Assembly (NCBI GenBank): GCA_963665975.1
Contig: OY762508.1
Span: forward strand, 1,054,001 to 1,118,000
Reading direction: 5' to 3'
Length of the DNA stretch: 64,000 bases
Source of the DNA: G963665975 sp963665975
Lineage (GTDB): Bacteria; Bacteroidota; Rhodothermia; Rhodothermales; Bin80
Part shown: positions 17,180 through 25,104 of the stretch, piece after piece
How positions within the stretch are numbered: the stretch's first letter is position 1
Layout of the letters: each line of letters begins with the position of its first letter
Program-made: the position numbers and the translations under genes
The notes under the pieces: generated by a model
The model's database searches: none
What the model saw: only the letters and a program-made list of their open reading frames with translations
What the model was told of the DNA's origin: nothing

Positions 17180-19492
17180 TCAAGATGATTCTTCTGTTCT
17201 GGTCATTACAACCGCGGCATGCCTCCTGATAGCGGGCGTATCGAGCCGCAGCGTGTCACCCTCATGTTCGAGCCGGTCTTCGCTGACCGATACACCGCTA
17301 TCAGTATCCCACCACGCAACCAGCCATGACCCGGCAGGAACGTCGTTCATGACGAGTGTGGCCGCCGAAGCAGCCACCGGCTCCGTGGCGAAAACTCCAT
17401 CACGGTTCCAGATCCAGAGCACGATGAAATCATCGCTTCGTTTGCCCGCCGCTGCGATCACCGGCACGTCGAAACCGGTATCCAAACGGTCGAGATGGAA
17501 CCAGGCCGGGCCGCCGGAATTGCGGACAACAATCGTGTGTGGACCGGCGGGCGCTACGAAGGCCAGGCGGGTCTCTCGTCCTTCAGCGGACGTGTCTGCT
17601 TCGGACCATGTATGCCTGGCGACGACGCGGCCATCCAGGGCGGCCTCGGCCGTCGTGCCTCCAACACCGTTTCCCCCCATTCGAAGGCGGACAGTGACCG
17701 TGTCTGCCCGCGGAAAATTGACGCGGAAAGTCACCTGTTGCGCAAAACCTCTCTTCCGCCCCAAGGCATCGGCGATAAGCACACCTGGAACGAGAGCCTG
17801 GCTGGTCGGCGCGCTTCCGTCCGTGGCGATGTCGACCCCCGGATCAGGCCGGTCCATCCAGACAAAGCCGGGCCGTATGATGAGCCGAACCGTTTCGGGG
17901 CTTTCGACAGCGGGGGAAAATGGCACGAGGTCATCCCGTTCTGCGATCCTGGTAGCCTTGAGAAAACGAGCAACCGCCCCCAACCTGCCCAGATTGCCCG
18001 TCTCAACCAACCGCTCGACAAACCAGGTCTGTGGTGGGATGTGCAGTGATCCCATGATCCCGGCCCAGATCGGCGGGATTATCGTCACGCCGGTTTCCTT
18101 CTGGGCCCCGGTCAGTGGCATGTGATCGTCGCCGAACTCGCCGAAGAACGCCGGCTTCCCGATATCGGCGTAGGCCGGATCGACATAGCGCATGTTGTCG
18201 ATCATGTTCACCGCGTAGATGTGCGGCTGCAGATAATCCATACGCGCATTGATGGGGCTTCCGAGGTTCTCCGTGCTGGTGGTCACCAGGTGCTCGTGGG
18301 CGTCGATCGCGCGCAGATAGCCGGCCATTTCGTCGTGCCAGACCGCTACGGATTCCTCGTCAAACGCGTGGCGCAACGCATCGACCCAGTGCACTTCGTT
18401 GAATAGTTCCCAGGCCATGACCGCTGGCGAATACCCCCACCGCGCCACGATATACCGGTACTTCTGCTTTGTGAGTCGCCGAGCTTTTTCCGAGGTGAAG
18501 AAATCAGCGGATTGCTCCAGAAATCCATCAGGATGAGCTGCATTCCACGGATTGTACCGCCACTTCGGGTTCGTCTCGGTGCTGTACTGTCCGTGGTGCT
18601 GCAAGACGATCTGAATGTGAACGCCGGTCGACTCCGCCATGGCAAGAATCCGGTCCCAACGCTCGGCTACCTCGGTTTCCAGCCAGCCGGGTGGAGGCTG
18701 TTCGTCCCGGTCTTCCTCGAGCCAGTCGAGGTTCAGGCGGCTAAAATGGACCATCCAGATCCGCATCCAGTTCAGGCCTTCGTCGGCGAACTGGCCGAAT
18801 CGCTCACGGTAGTACGGCAGCAACCGTTTCTCCAGGCTGTCCTCAGGCGCTGGAAGCCAGGGGATGTTTCCTCCGACGGGCACATAGCGGGCGCCGTCGT
18901 CGAAAGCAAAGTGCCGGGGGTTGTCGGGGTCAATCCGTATGAATCGTGCGGCTGCAGGCGTTGGGATCACTGCGCGCTTCTGCACTACCGCTGAAAGCGG
19001 GTGTTGCACCAGGACTTCCCCGCTGCCTTCCTGCACTAACGCAAGCCTGTAGCGTCCCCGCTCGTCCCCAAAGATCCGTGCAGCAAACCTTTCGTCCTCG
19101 ACCCAGAAAGCCGGCACCCGGATCGCCGTCCCGGATGGTTTGATCACTGTGGCCCACACTTCACGAGCAAACGGATTCCCATCGGCTTCGGGGACCTCGA
19201 ACCGGAACTCCACGCGGACGGGTTTGAAACTGCAACCGGCTACCATGCACGCTGCGAGCAATAGAAAAAAATATATCTGAAACGTCCCGCAGGGACGCCC
19301 TGATTGCAGCAATGGCCATACTGGTGTTCCGCCATTCTGCAATGGTTGCCGCTGCCTCAAGGGTGTTGGTTCATTGGCTTGATCCAAGAAACCAAAGATC
19401 AAGACTCGACACGCAGTGCCTGTACTGCACTCTGGGCCGTCCACCGGCGCCGGTCGACTTTTTTGGCAAGGAGTACCAAGATGCTTTTGCAT
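17180..19492 (-). CDS. DUF5060/GH5-like glycoside hydrolase lipoprotein
   Basis: The frame encodes 770 residues from the ATG at 19492, which has a plausible AGGAAGGG ribosome site. However, its first 65-70 residues look non-protein-like, and the real export signal is IYFFLLLAACMVAGC (lipobox VAGC). A TTG at 19312 would give a normal 27-residue lipoprotein signal. After the signal come a DUF5060 sandwich (VRVEFRFEVPEADGNPFA) and a GH5-type barrel, with WELFNEVHW (acid/base Glu366) and FFGEFGDDH (nucleophile Glu452), numbered from 19492. A C-terminal beta-rich region follows. It probably cuts oligosaccharides at the cell surface or in the periplasm. It sits between the symporter and kinase genes. 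Confidence 0.83.
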   Translation of the reverse strand: MQKHLGTPCQKSRPAPVDGPECSTGTACRVLIFGFLDQANEPTPLRQRQPLQNGGTPVWPLLQSGRPCGTFQIYFFLLLAACMVAGCSFKPVRVEFRFEVPEADGNPFAREVWATVIKPSGTAIRVPAFWVEDERFAARIFGDERGRYRLALVQEGSGEVLVQHPLSAVVQKRAVIPTPAAARFIRIDPDNPRHFAFDDGARYVPVGGNIPWLPAPEDSLEKRLLPYYRERFGQFADEGLNWMRIWMVHFSRLNLDWLEEDRDEQPPPGWLETEVAERWDRILAMAESTGVHIQIVLQHHGQYSTETNPKWRYNPWNAAHPDGFLEQSADFFTSEKARRLTKQKYRYIVARWGYSPAVMAWELFNEVHWVDALRHAFDEESVAVWHDEMAGYLRAIDAHEHLVTTSTENLGSPINARMDYLQPHIYAVNMIDNMRYVDPAYADIGKPAFFGEFGDDHMPLTGAQKETGVTIIPPIWAGIMGSLHIPPQTWFVERLVETGNLGRLGAVARFLKATRIAERDDLVPFSPAVESPETVRLIIRPGFVWMDRPDPGVDIATDGSAPTSQALVPGVLIADALGRKRGFAQQVTFRVNFPRADTVTVRLRMGGNGVGGTTAEAALDGRVVARHTWSEADTSAEGRETRLAFVAPAGPHTIVVRNSGGPAWFHLDRLDTGFDVPVIAAAGKRSDDFIVLWIWNRDGVFATEPVAASAATLVMNDVPAGSWLVAWWDTDSGVSVSEDRLEHEGDTLRLDTPAIRRHAAVVMTRTEESS
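19283..19297. repeat. Palindrome CGTCCCGCAGGGACG overlapping the 5' part of the GH gene
   Basis: A perfect 6-bp inverted repeat (CGTCCC / GGGACG) with a 3-nt GCA loop lies just upstream of the lipoprotein signal of the DUF5060 hydrolase. I recall this sequence as typical of short interspersed palindromes in several Bacteroidota-related genomes. Its position, inside the reading frame and between the ATG at 19492 and the signal peptide, suggests the palindrome entered the original leader or start region. No second copy was noticed in this window. Confidence 0.5.
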
Positions 19493-19497
19493 GGTTA

Positions 19498-20958
19498 TTA
19501 GACCCTTCCTCGGCTGGCTTCGAGTTGCGTCCGGATCTCCGCCATGCGTTCCTGGCTAAGGTCGTATCGCGAGAGCGCGAATAAGGCGATCAGCAGACCG
19601 GCGATGGGTAGGGCAAAGAAGAAGATGCGGAGGAGCATGATGGTCTTGGCGGCCTGCGCCCCTTCGAAGGCCGCGTCGAAGCCAGTAGCCGCGAGCACGA
19701 AGCCGGAGAGCCCGGTGCCCAGGGCTATGCCCACTTTGGTGATCCACGACCCGCAGGCTGTGAACGCGCCCTCGCGCCGCTTACCCGTATTCAGCTCATC
19801 GAAGTCAATCACATCCGCCCCGATGGATCCAAGCATCATACCAAAAGAGGCCGATAGGAAGGCAATGGAACCCGAAGCGCCTAACTGAAGAATGGGTATC
19901 GCTGGATTATAGAGCCACCAGGAGGCCAGATAGATGAGGATTCCTGCGATCAGGATGATCACCATCGCGTGACGCTTGCCCAGGCGCCTGGCAGTGGCCG
20001 CCGCCATCGGCACGCCGATAATCGCCCCGCCCATGTTGGCAAAGCCCATGGCGAAACTCCACTTCGAACCCAGCGCCACATCACCGGCGCAAACGTAATA
20101 CACCGTGAGGTAATAACCCAGCACGCCGACCATGCTGGTGCCGAGGCCGTAGGCAATCGACATTCCCAGTTGGGCCCTGAACTGACGGACTTGTAGGGCC
20201 TTCCAGATCGTCTCCCAGATACTGATGGATTTCTGCTTGCGCTCGACCACCGTCGCGTAGTAGCGTTCCTTCACAAAGAAAAAGACCAAGATGCCGATGC
20301 CGATCATGATCGCGCCCAGGATCACGGTATAGACACGCGCACCCAGGATCATGTCGGGCTCGCCGGTCTCCGGGTCGTTGAACCAGCTCATTGTGATGAA
20401 GGCGGCCGCCCCGAAGAGCCCGATGTCGATGATCCGCTGGATCACATTCTTGTAGGAAAAGACACTCGTCCGTTCGTGGTAGTCCGGGGTGAGTTCCGCC
20501 CCCAGGCTCTGGTAGGGCATGTTGAACGAACTGACGATGCAAATCATCGCCGACGACGAGATCACGATGAACCAGAAGTAGCCCATCTCGCTCCAGCCCG
20601 GCGAAATCATGAACAGCAAGGGCAAGCACAAGCCTGCGAGTATCGATCCGACCAAGATAAAGGGTCGGCGCCGACCCCAGCGCGTGCGGGCGTTGTCCGA
20701 AAGCCACCCGAAAAGCGGATCGGTCATCGCATCGACCAGGCGATTGATCAAAAGCGCCGTGCTGACCAGCCCCGGGCTGACGTGCAGGAAGATGTTAAAG
20801 ACCGGCCACGCCATCGAGGGAAAAAGCCAGTTCCCCCAGACGTCATTGGTAACCCCTGCCCCATAGATGATCTTCTGATGGACCGGCACTCTATCTTCAG
20901 GCGCCACGACAGGTCTGTTCATGAGCGTTTCCGAAGGGGTTTTGGGGTTCGGAGCCAT
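19498..20958 (-). CDS. GPH-family (MFS) sugar:cation symporter
   Basis: The 486-residue inner-membrane protein has about 12 hydrophobic helices. It carries the glycoside-pentoside-hexuronide motif DAMTDPLFGWLSDN followed by TRWGRRRPFILVGS (about residues 75-105), and later GSIGADVIDFDELNTGKRREGAF, the family's second signature. GPH transporters import glycosides or oligosaccharides with Na+ or H+. Its position 18 bp after the T9SS GH5-like gene and 5 bp before the lipoprotein hydrolase implies uptake of the released oligosaccharides. A second start at 20922 is possible; neither has a clear ribosome site. Confidence 0.9.
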   Translation of the reverse strand: MAPNPKTPSETLMNRPVVAPEDRVPVHQKIIYGAGVTNDVWGNWLFPSMAWPVFNIFLHVSPGLVSTALLINRLVDAMTDPLFGWLSDNARTRWGRRRPFILVGSILAGLCLPLLFMISPGWSEMGYFWFIVISSSAMICIVSSFNMPYQSLGAELTPDYHERTSVFSYKNVIQRIIDIGLFGAAAFITMSWFNDPETGEPDMILGARVYTVILGAIMIGIGILVFFFVKERYYATVVERKQKSISIWETIWKALQVRQFRAQLGMSIAYGLGTSMVGVLGYYLTVYYVCAGDVALGSKWSFAMGFANMGGAIIGVPMAAATARRLGKRHAMVIILIAGILIYLASWWLYNPAIPILQLGASGSIAFLSASFGMMLGSIGADVIDFDELNTGKRREGAFTACGSWITKVGIALGTGLSGFVLAATGFDAAFEGAQAAKTIMLLRIFFFALPIAGLLIALFALSRYDLSQERMAEIRTQLEASRGRV

Positions 20959-20976
20959 AGGTGACTAGCCGTCGCT

Positions 20977-23868
20977 TTACTTTATCAAAATCATCCTGCG
21001 GGTCTGGATAAAGGCTCCTGCCCTAATCCGATAGAGATAAACACCGCTGGCCAAGGTCCCCGCGTCGAACGTAACCGCATAGGCGCCCGCTGCCTGCAAC
21101 CCATCGACAAGCGTCGCGATACGGCGGCCCGCAAAATCGAACAGGTCGAGGTGTACGTGAACAGCCTCGGGTAGCGCGTAGGCTATCCGGGTTTGCGGAT
21201 TGAATGGATTAGGATAGTTCTGGGCCAGCGCGAAGGCGCGCGGTAATCCCTCAGCCGTCTCATCCGATTCGATGGCGACGTTCACGGCGTCCTCGCTCAC
21301 ATCGAGATAGTCGATGGCGAGTTGGCCGTCCTCGTTCGTAATCGCGAGGGTGTTCACCCCGGCTTGTAACGTGACTTTCATGCCACGCGCATACCATGTG
21401 TCTGCCATGCCGTTGAAGCGCAAGCTGCCGGCGGCTTCGCCGTTCACCGTCATCGTGTGATGCGACACGACACTGTCGACGGGGAGCCGGTAGCGAAAGA
21501 CTAAAAGGTATTCGCCCCAACCGGAAACTTCGACATCGTCAAAGATCAGGCGGCCGCCCGGTTCGACATCCGCAAGAAACCGACCGCTGGCCCGCAGGCT
21601 GACGCGGGTAATTACGTTGCCTTCGGAGGCAGCGCGTTCCGCTTCGTACCGCGTGAAGGTCTCGATGTCGGTAACAAAGACGGGCACCGTGTTCGACGTG
21701 ACGGCGATACCGTCGTCGTCCGTGGCGACGGCGCTCAATAGATAATCACCGTCGGGGATGTCGGTCCATGCCACAGTAAAGGGTGGGTCGGTTGTGGTAT
21801 CGAGGAGTGCGCCATCAACGAAAAAATCGACGCGTTCGATCTGCCCGTCCGGGTCCACGGCGATGGCGGCTATCGACGTGTCGGCGCCGATATCCAGCAA
21901 CGCGCCTTCGAGGGGCTGCGTGAGCGCAACTTCGGGGGGCTGCAAGGCCGAACGTGTGCCATAGACTTCGAATTCCCACAGCGAATAGCCATACTGGGTG
22001 GCGCGGGCGATGCCATGCATCCGAACGTATCGGGCGCTCACCGGGATTGCCAGGGTGATTTCATCGATGTCGCCGTCACTATTGATTTCTTCATACACCG
22101 TGTTCCAGACGCGGCCATCGTATGAAGCGTCGATGGCATAAGCTTTACCGTAAGCCAGCTCCCAGTGCAAAACGATGCGCTCAACGTCGTAGGCGCCCTG
22201 CAGGTCGCCGTAAATCCACTCCTTATCCGGATTGGCGTCGGCTTCGGCGGAGTCCCAGGCGCTGCTCCATCGCGTGGTCAGATCGCCGTCGAAAGCCAGA
22301 TCGGCTGTGCGATTTCCTCCGCAGCAAGTCTCAATCGTGGAAGCGAAAGCCGGCCGGACGCGGGCTCGGTTGACCTCGTTGGGAGCGAGCACAGCTACTG
22401 TCACCTCGTCGGCAAGCGTGTCTTGTGCGGCAGCGTCGATAGCTTCGAGGCGATAGGTCGTCGTTTCGGCGGGCGAGACGATGCGCGTGCCGGAAACCGC
22501 GACCGGGTCGCCGTTGAGTGTCACTGACGTGGCGCTGTTGACAAACCAGCGGAGAGCACTCGAAAAACCCAACTCGATACCTGGCGGCTCGGCCTCGAAT
22601 TGAACGATCTGCAATCCCCGATCAATGGCGACGGCCTCCGGGTAGCGTTCGAGCATGATCTCAGTGCTTTCCAGGATTCGCGGCCAACTGATCACTCCTT
22701 CCGCGCTGTGCGGGTAGTTGTACCACTGCCAGGCAAGCGCTCCGGCATATCCCCGCTCATATAGAGTCGGATACAGATCACGATAATGAATGCCGTACGT
22801 GTTATCCGGGTCGCCGTCGCCGCCACTGCTACTGCTGCCCCCCAGATAGAATTCCGCGATGACGAGCGGTTTGGTCAGTTGCCACACGGCGGACTCGTGG
22901 TGGAACGGAGACAGGGACGTGCCGGCCCATTCGTAATAATGGACCGAGTAGAAGTCAAGCGTGCCGTCCGGGTCGCCGCCGGCTGCAATCAAACGTGCAT
23001 CCGTGTAATAGTTGAAATTATCCTTGCTGTGGAGCGCGTTGTAGAAGTCTTTTGTCTCCTCGATCGTGAACGCGTGCCGGTATTTCTGCGACAGGCTCTG
23101 CCGTATATGCTGCAACTCGGCAACGGTGAGCTGATCGACCGTCTTGGCAGCGATCCCGCCAGGCGTAGCGTCGCTGGAGGCAATGAATGCCCACGATCCA
23201 TTGGTGACCAGCGAGTTGGGGTCTGCGCGGTGGATAGCGCCGGCGGTCATGTTGATGAACCGCTGGATGTCGGCCATCGGCACGTGCCGGTTGATATTCC
23301 ATCCGTGCTCGTTGCTCATCCCTTCGGGTTCATTGAATATTTCCCAGGCAATTATGGCCGGGTGGCCGGCCAGCGACTCGACCATAGGGGTGAGCGCATT
23401 GTTGATGTAGGCTCGCGTCAGGATGGAATCAGTCAGCAGGTCGAAGGAGCGGCCGGTGATGAGCGATCCGTTCGAGATCCGGAGCATGTCGAACGACCAT
23501 AGGCAGAGCACCAGGCCGATGCCGTGATCCCAGGCTTTATCGAGGATATTGTGCAGGTCGCCGATGGCGCCGATGCCAGGACCGATCACCTCGGAGCCGT
23601 TCCATTGTGGCGTACTGCGTCCCGTAGTGTGCAGCCAGAACCGCATTGAATTGCCGCCCGACTCGCTCAGTTGCGAGAACATTTCATCGAACCGGGTAAG
23701 ATTGGTCGTGCCCGGCCCGATGTCTCTAGCGTAGTTGACCCAGGAGATATTGCTGCCGCTCAGAAACACGTCCTGGTCGTTGAAGGGAACGCGGTCGACC
23801 GACTGCGCTCGGACGGTGAGCGCCATGCTAAATGCCAGAAGAAAGACCAGCCGTACGCAGCAATGCAT
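20977..23868 (-). CDS. Large T9SS-secreted GH5-like hydrolase (mannanase-like) with carbohydrate-binding modules
   Basis: Starting at 23868 gives the signal MHCCVRLVFLLAFSMALTVRA; the longer frame to 23919 adds an implausible leader. The 963-residue protein has a GH5-type barrel (about residues 20-430) with WEIFNEPEG (acid/base Glu180) and KPLVIAEFYLGG (nucleophile Glu339). A discoidin/F5-8C-like module follows (about 510-640, with RWSSAWDS), then an Ig-like 'VAVDPDGQIERVDFFVDG' domain, a CBM6/35-like module and a type A T9SS tail (NYPNPFNPQTRIAYALP). The barrel resembles endo-mannanases. It is the first gene of the tight operon running to 13239. Substrate is inferred from the GH2 partner. 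Confidence 0.85.
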   Translation of the reverse strand: MHCCVRLVFLLAFSMALTVRAQSVDRVPFNDQDVFLSGSNISWVNYARDIGPGTTNLTRFDEMFSQLSESGGNSMRFWLHTTGRSTPQWNGSEVIGPGIGAIGDLHNILDKAWDHGIGLVLCLWSFDMLRISNGSLITGRSFDLLTDSILTRAYINNALTPMVESLAGHPAIIAWEIFNEPEGMSNEHGWNINRHVPMADIQRFINMTAGAIHRADPNSLVTNGSWAFIASSDATPGGIAAKTVDQLTVAELQHIRQSLSQKYRHAFTIEETKDFYNALHSKDNFNYYTDARLIAAGGDPDGTLDFYSVHYYEWAGTSLSPFHHESAVWQLTKPLVIAEFYLGGSSSSGGDGDPDNTYGIHYRDLYPTLYERGYAGALAWQWYNYPHSAEGVISWPRILESTEIMLERYPEAVAIDRGLQIVQFEAEPPGIELGFSSALRWFVNSATSVTLNGDPVAVSGTRIVSPAETTTYRLEAIDAAAQDTLADEVTVAVLAPNEVNRARVRPAFASTIETCCGGNRTADLAFDGDLTTRWSSAWDSAEADANPDKEWIYGDLQGAYDVERIVLHWELAYGKAYAIDASYDGRVWNTVYEEINSDGDIDEITLAIPVSARYVRMHGIARATQYGYSLWEFEVYGTRSALQPPEVALTQPLEGALLDIGADTSIAAIAVDPDGQIERVDFFVDGALLDTTTDPPFTVAWTDIPDGDYLLSAVATDDDGIAVTSNTVPVFVTDIETFTRYEAERAASEGNVITRVSLRASGRFLADVEPGGRLIFDDVEVSGWGEYLLVFRYRLPVDSVVSHHTMTVNGEAAGSLRFNGMADTWYARGMKVTLQAGVNTLAITNEDGQLAIDYLDVSEDAVNVAIESDETAEGLPRAFALAQNYPNPFNPQTRIAYALPEAVHVHLDLFDFAGRRIATLVDGLQAAGAYAVTFDAGTLASGVYLYRIRAGAFIQTRRMILIK

Positions 23869-25104
23869 CAGGATATGTTCAAAACGACCAAGAGCGGGAA
23901 TTATAAGAAGTGGTGGCATTGTTCACCTGATGCTGCGCATGCGGAAATAACTACGCGTTTAAACGGAAACGGCCCAGAATGGAATCAACGCACGGAATTA
24001 CTCTCATTCAGCGTGCCCGGATGTCGCCCGACAAGGACTCGGCGCGTCCCAGGATCGAGGACGCAGTTTTGCCAAACGGGCGTGTCGGCCCACACTGCAA
24101 GGGCCCAAGTACCTGCGAGGCCACGCACAAGAAGATGCCGTATCAATGTCGGTATTGTAACCGGCTTGTCAGTGTTCGGAAAGGAATGCGCCAGGAGAAA
24201 AACATCTTCCCCTTTCGAACAAGGATGTTTGCGATTCACCTTTGGCCCACCAGTCTCGACGGGATTTCCTGTATGACGCTGCACCGTGACGCAGGGGTGT
24301 CGCAGGCAACGGGCGGTTCATGTAGCGGCGTATCCGGATGGCATTCGGTACCGGGCACCCATCCCCATTTGGCGGGCCGGTCGAAGTGGACGAAGCATAA
24401 TCCGGGGGGCCGGGAAAAAACATGCAGGCCGTCAAGAAAGCGAATCGGGGACACGGGCCGAGAGCGAAAATCGTCGTTGTGGAGGAACGGGATCAGGAGC
24501 GGAAACCGCAACAGTGGTTGAGCGGACGGACGGGGAATCCTGGAAAGGATTCGTGCAGAAAACAGCAGCCAGCTGCACGAAAGAACAAGAATGAGTTTCG
24601 TGGCCGTCAAGTACGTGGTCACAGAAAAGTGTCATGCCACCTGCATATTCGAAGTGCGTGCGCTCACCGAAATTCGACTGCTGCACGGAAAACAGCCATC
24701 AATGCCATGGTCGCGTGTGCCCGGCGTTCTGTCGAGTGGGAACCAGAAACTGGTGCTTGCGCATCGCAGGGATCGTGCCTGGTATCCATCACGGCGAGAC
24801 AAAATTGGTAGTGGATGACCTGTGTTTTCGATCGGGAACAGCTACGAGGCGCCGGGCATCCTGGTAATCCGAGCTAAATGCACAGATGCAAGCCGCTACA
24901 GCAATCATGCTGGGGAAATGCGTACCAGCCTCTGCTGACCCAAGGGTCATGGCCGTCCGCTAAGAACATGCAAGCAGTAGGTCGGCTTGACTCGAAGGTA
25001 ACCGCTACCCTTCATCGTGGCATGCCAGATACCGGCCACTCGGGGGTGAGCACAATGCTCACCCCCGGTGGCCGACCTCTACCGACTTGTGACTGCTGTT
25101 ACCA
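23869..25104. other. 1.2-kb gene-free stretch inside the glycan locus
   Basis: No open frame here resembles a protein. Frames on both strands are rich in Arg, Gly and Cys and overlap each other, as expected by chance in GC-rich DNA. The only clear structure is the long hairpin at 25034-25073, just after the stop of the beta-helix gene. The stretch separates two minus-strand genes that probably belong to one regulon. It may be the scar of a lost gene, but nothing recognisable is left. Confidence 0.55.
25034..25073 (-). terminator. Strong 18-bp hairpin downstream of the beta-helix gene
   Basis: GGCCAC (25034-25039) pairs with GTGGCC (25068-25073). CGGGGGTGAGCA (25041-25052) pairs with TGCTCACCCCCG (25056-25067). 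The loop is 3 nt and a single T is bulged. It lies about 30 bp after the TAG stop of the minus-strand gene ending at 25105. No T-run follows on either strand, so it may stabilise the 3' end of the mRNA or act as a factor-dependent terminator. Confidence 0.6.

Noticed and set aside
24236..24622. Open frames on both strands in the 24-25 kb gap
   Set aside because: They overlap each other, contain no recognisable motif and have no ribosome sites.
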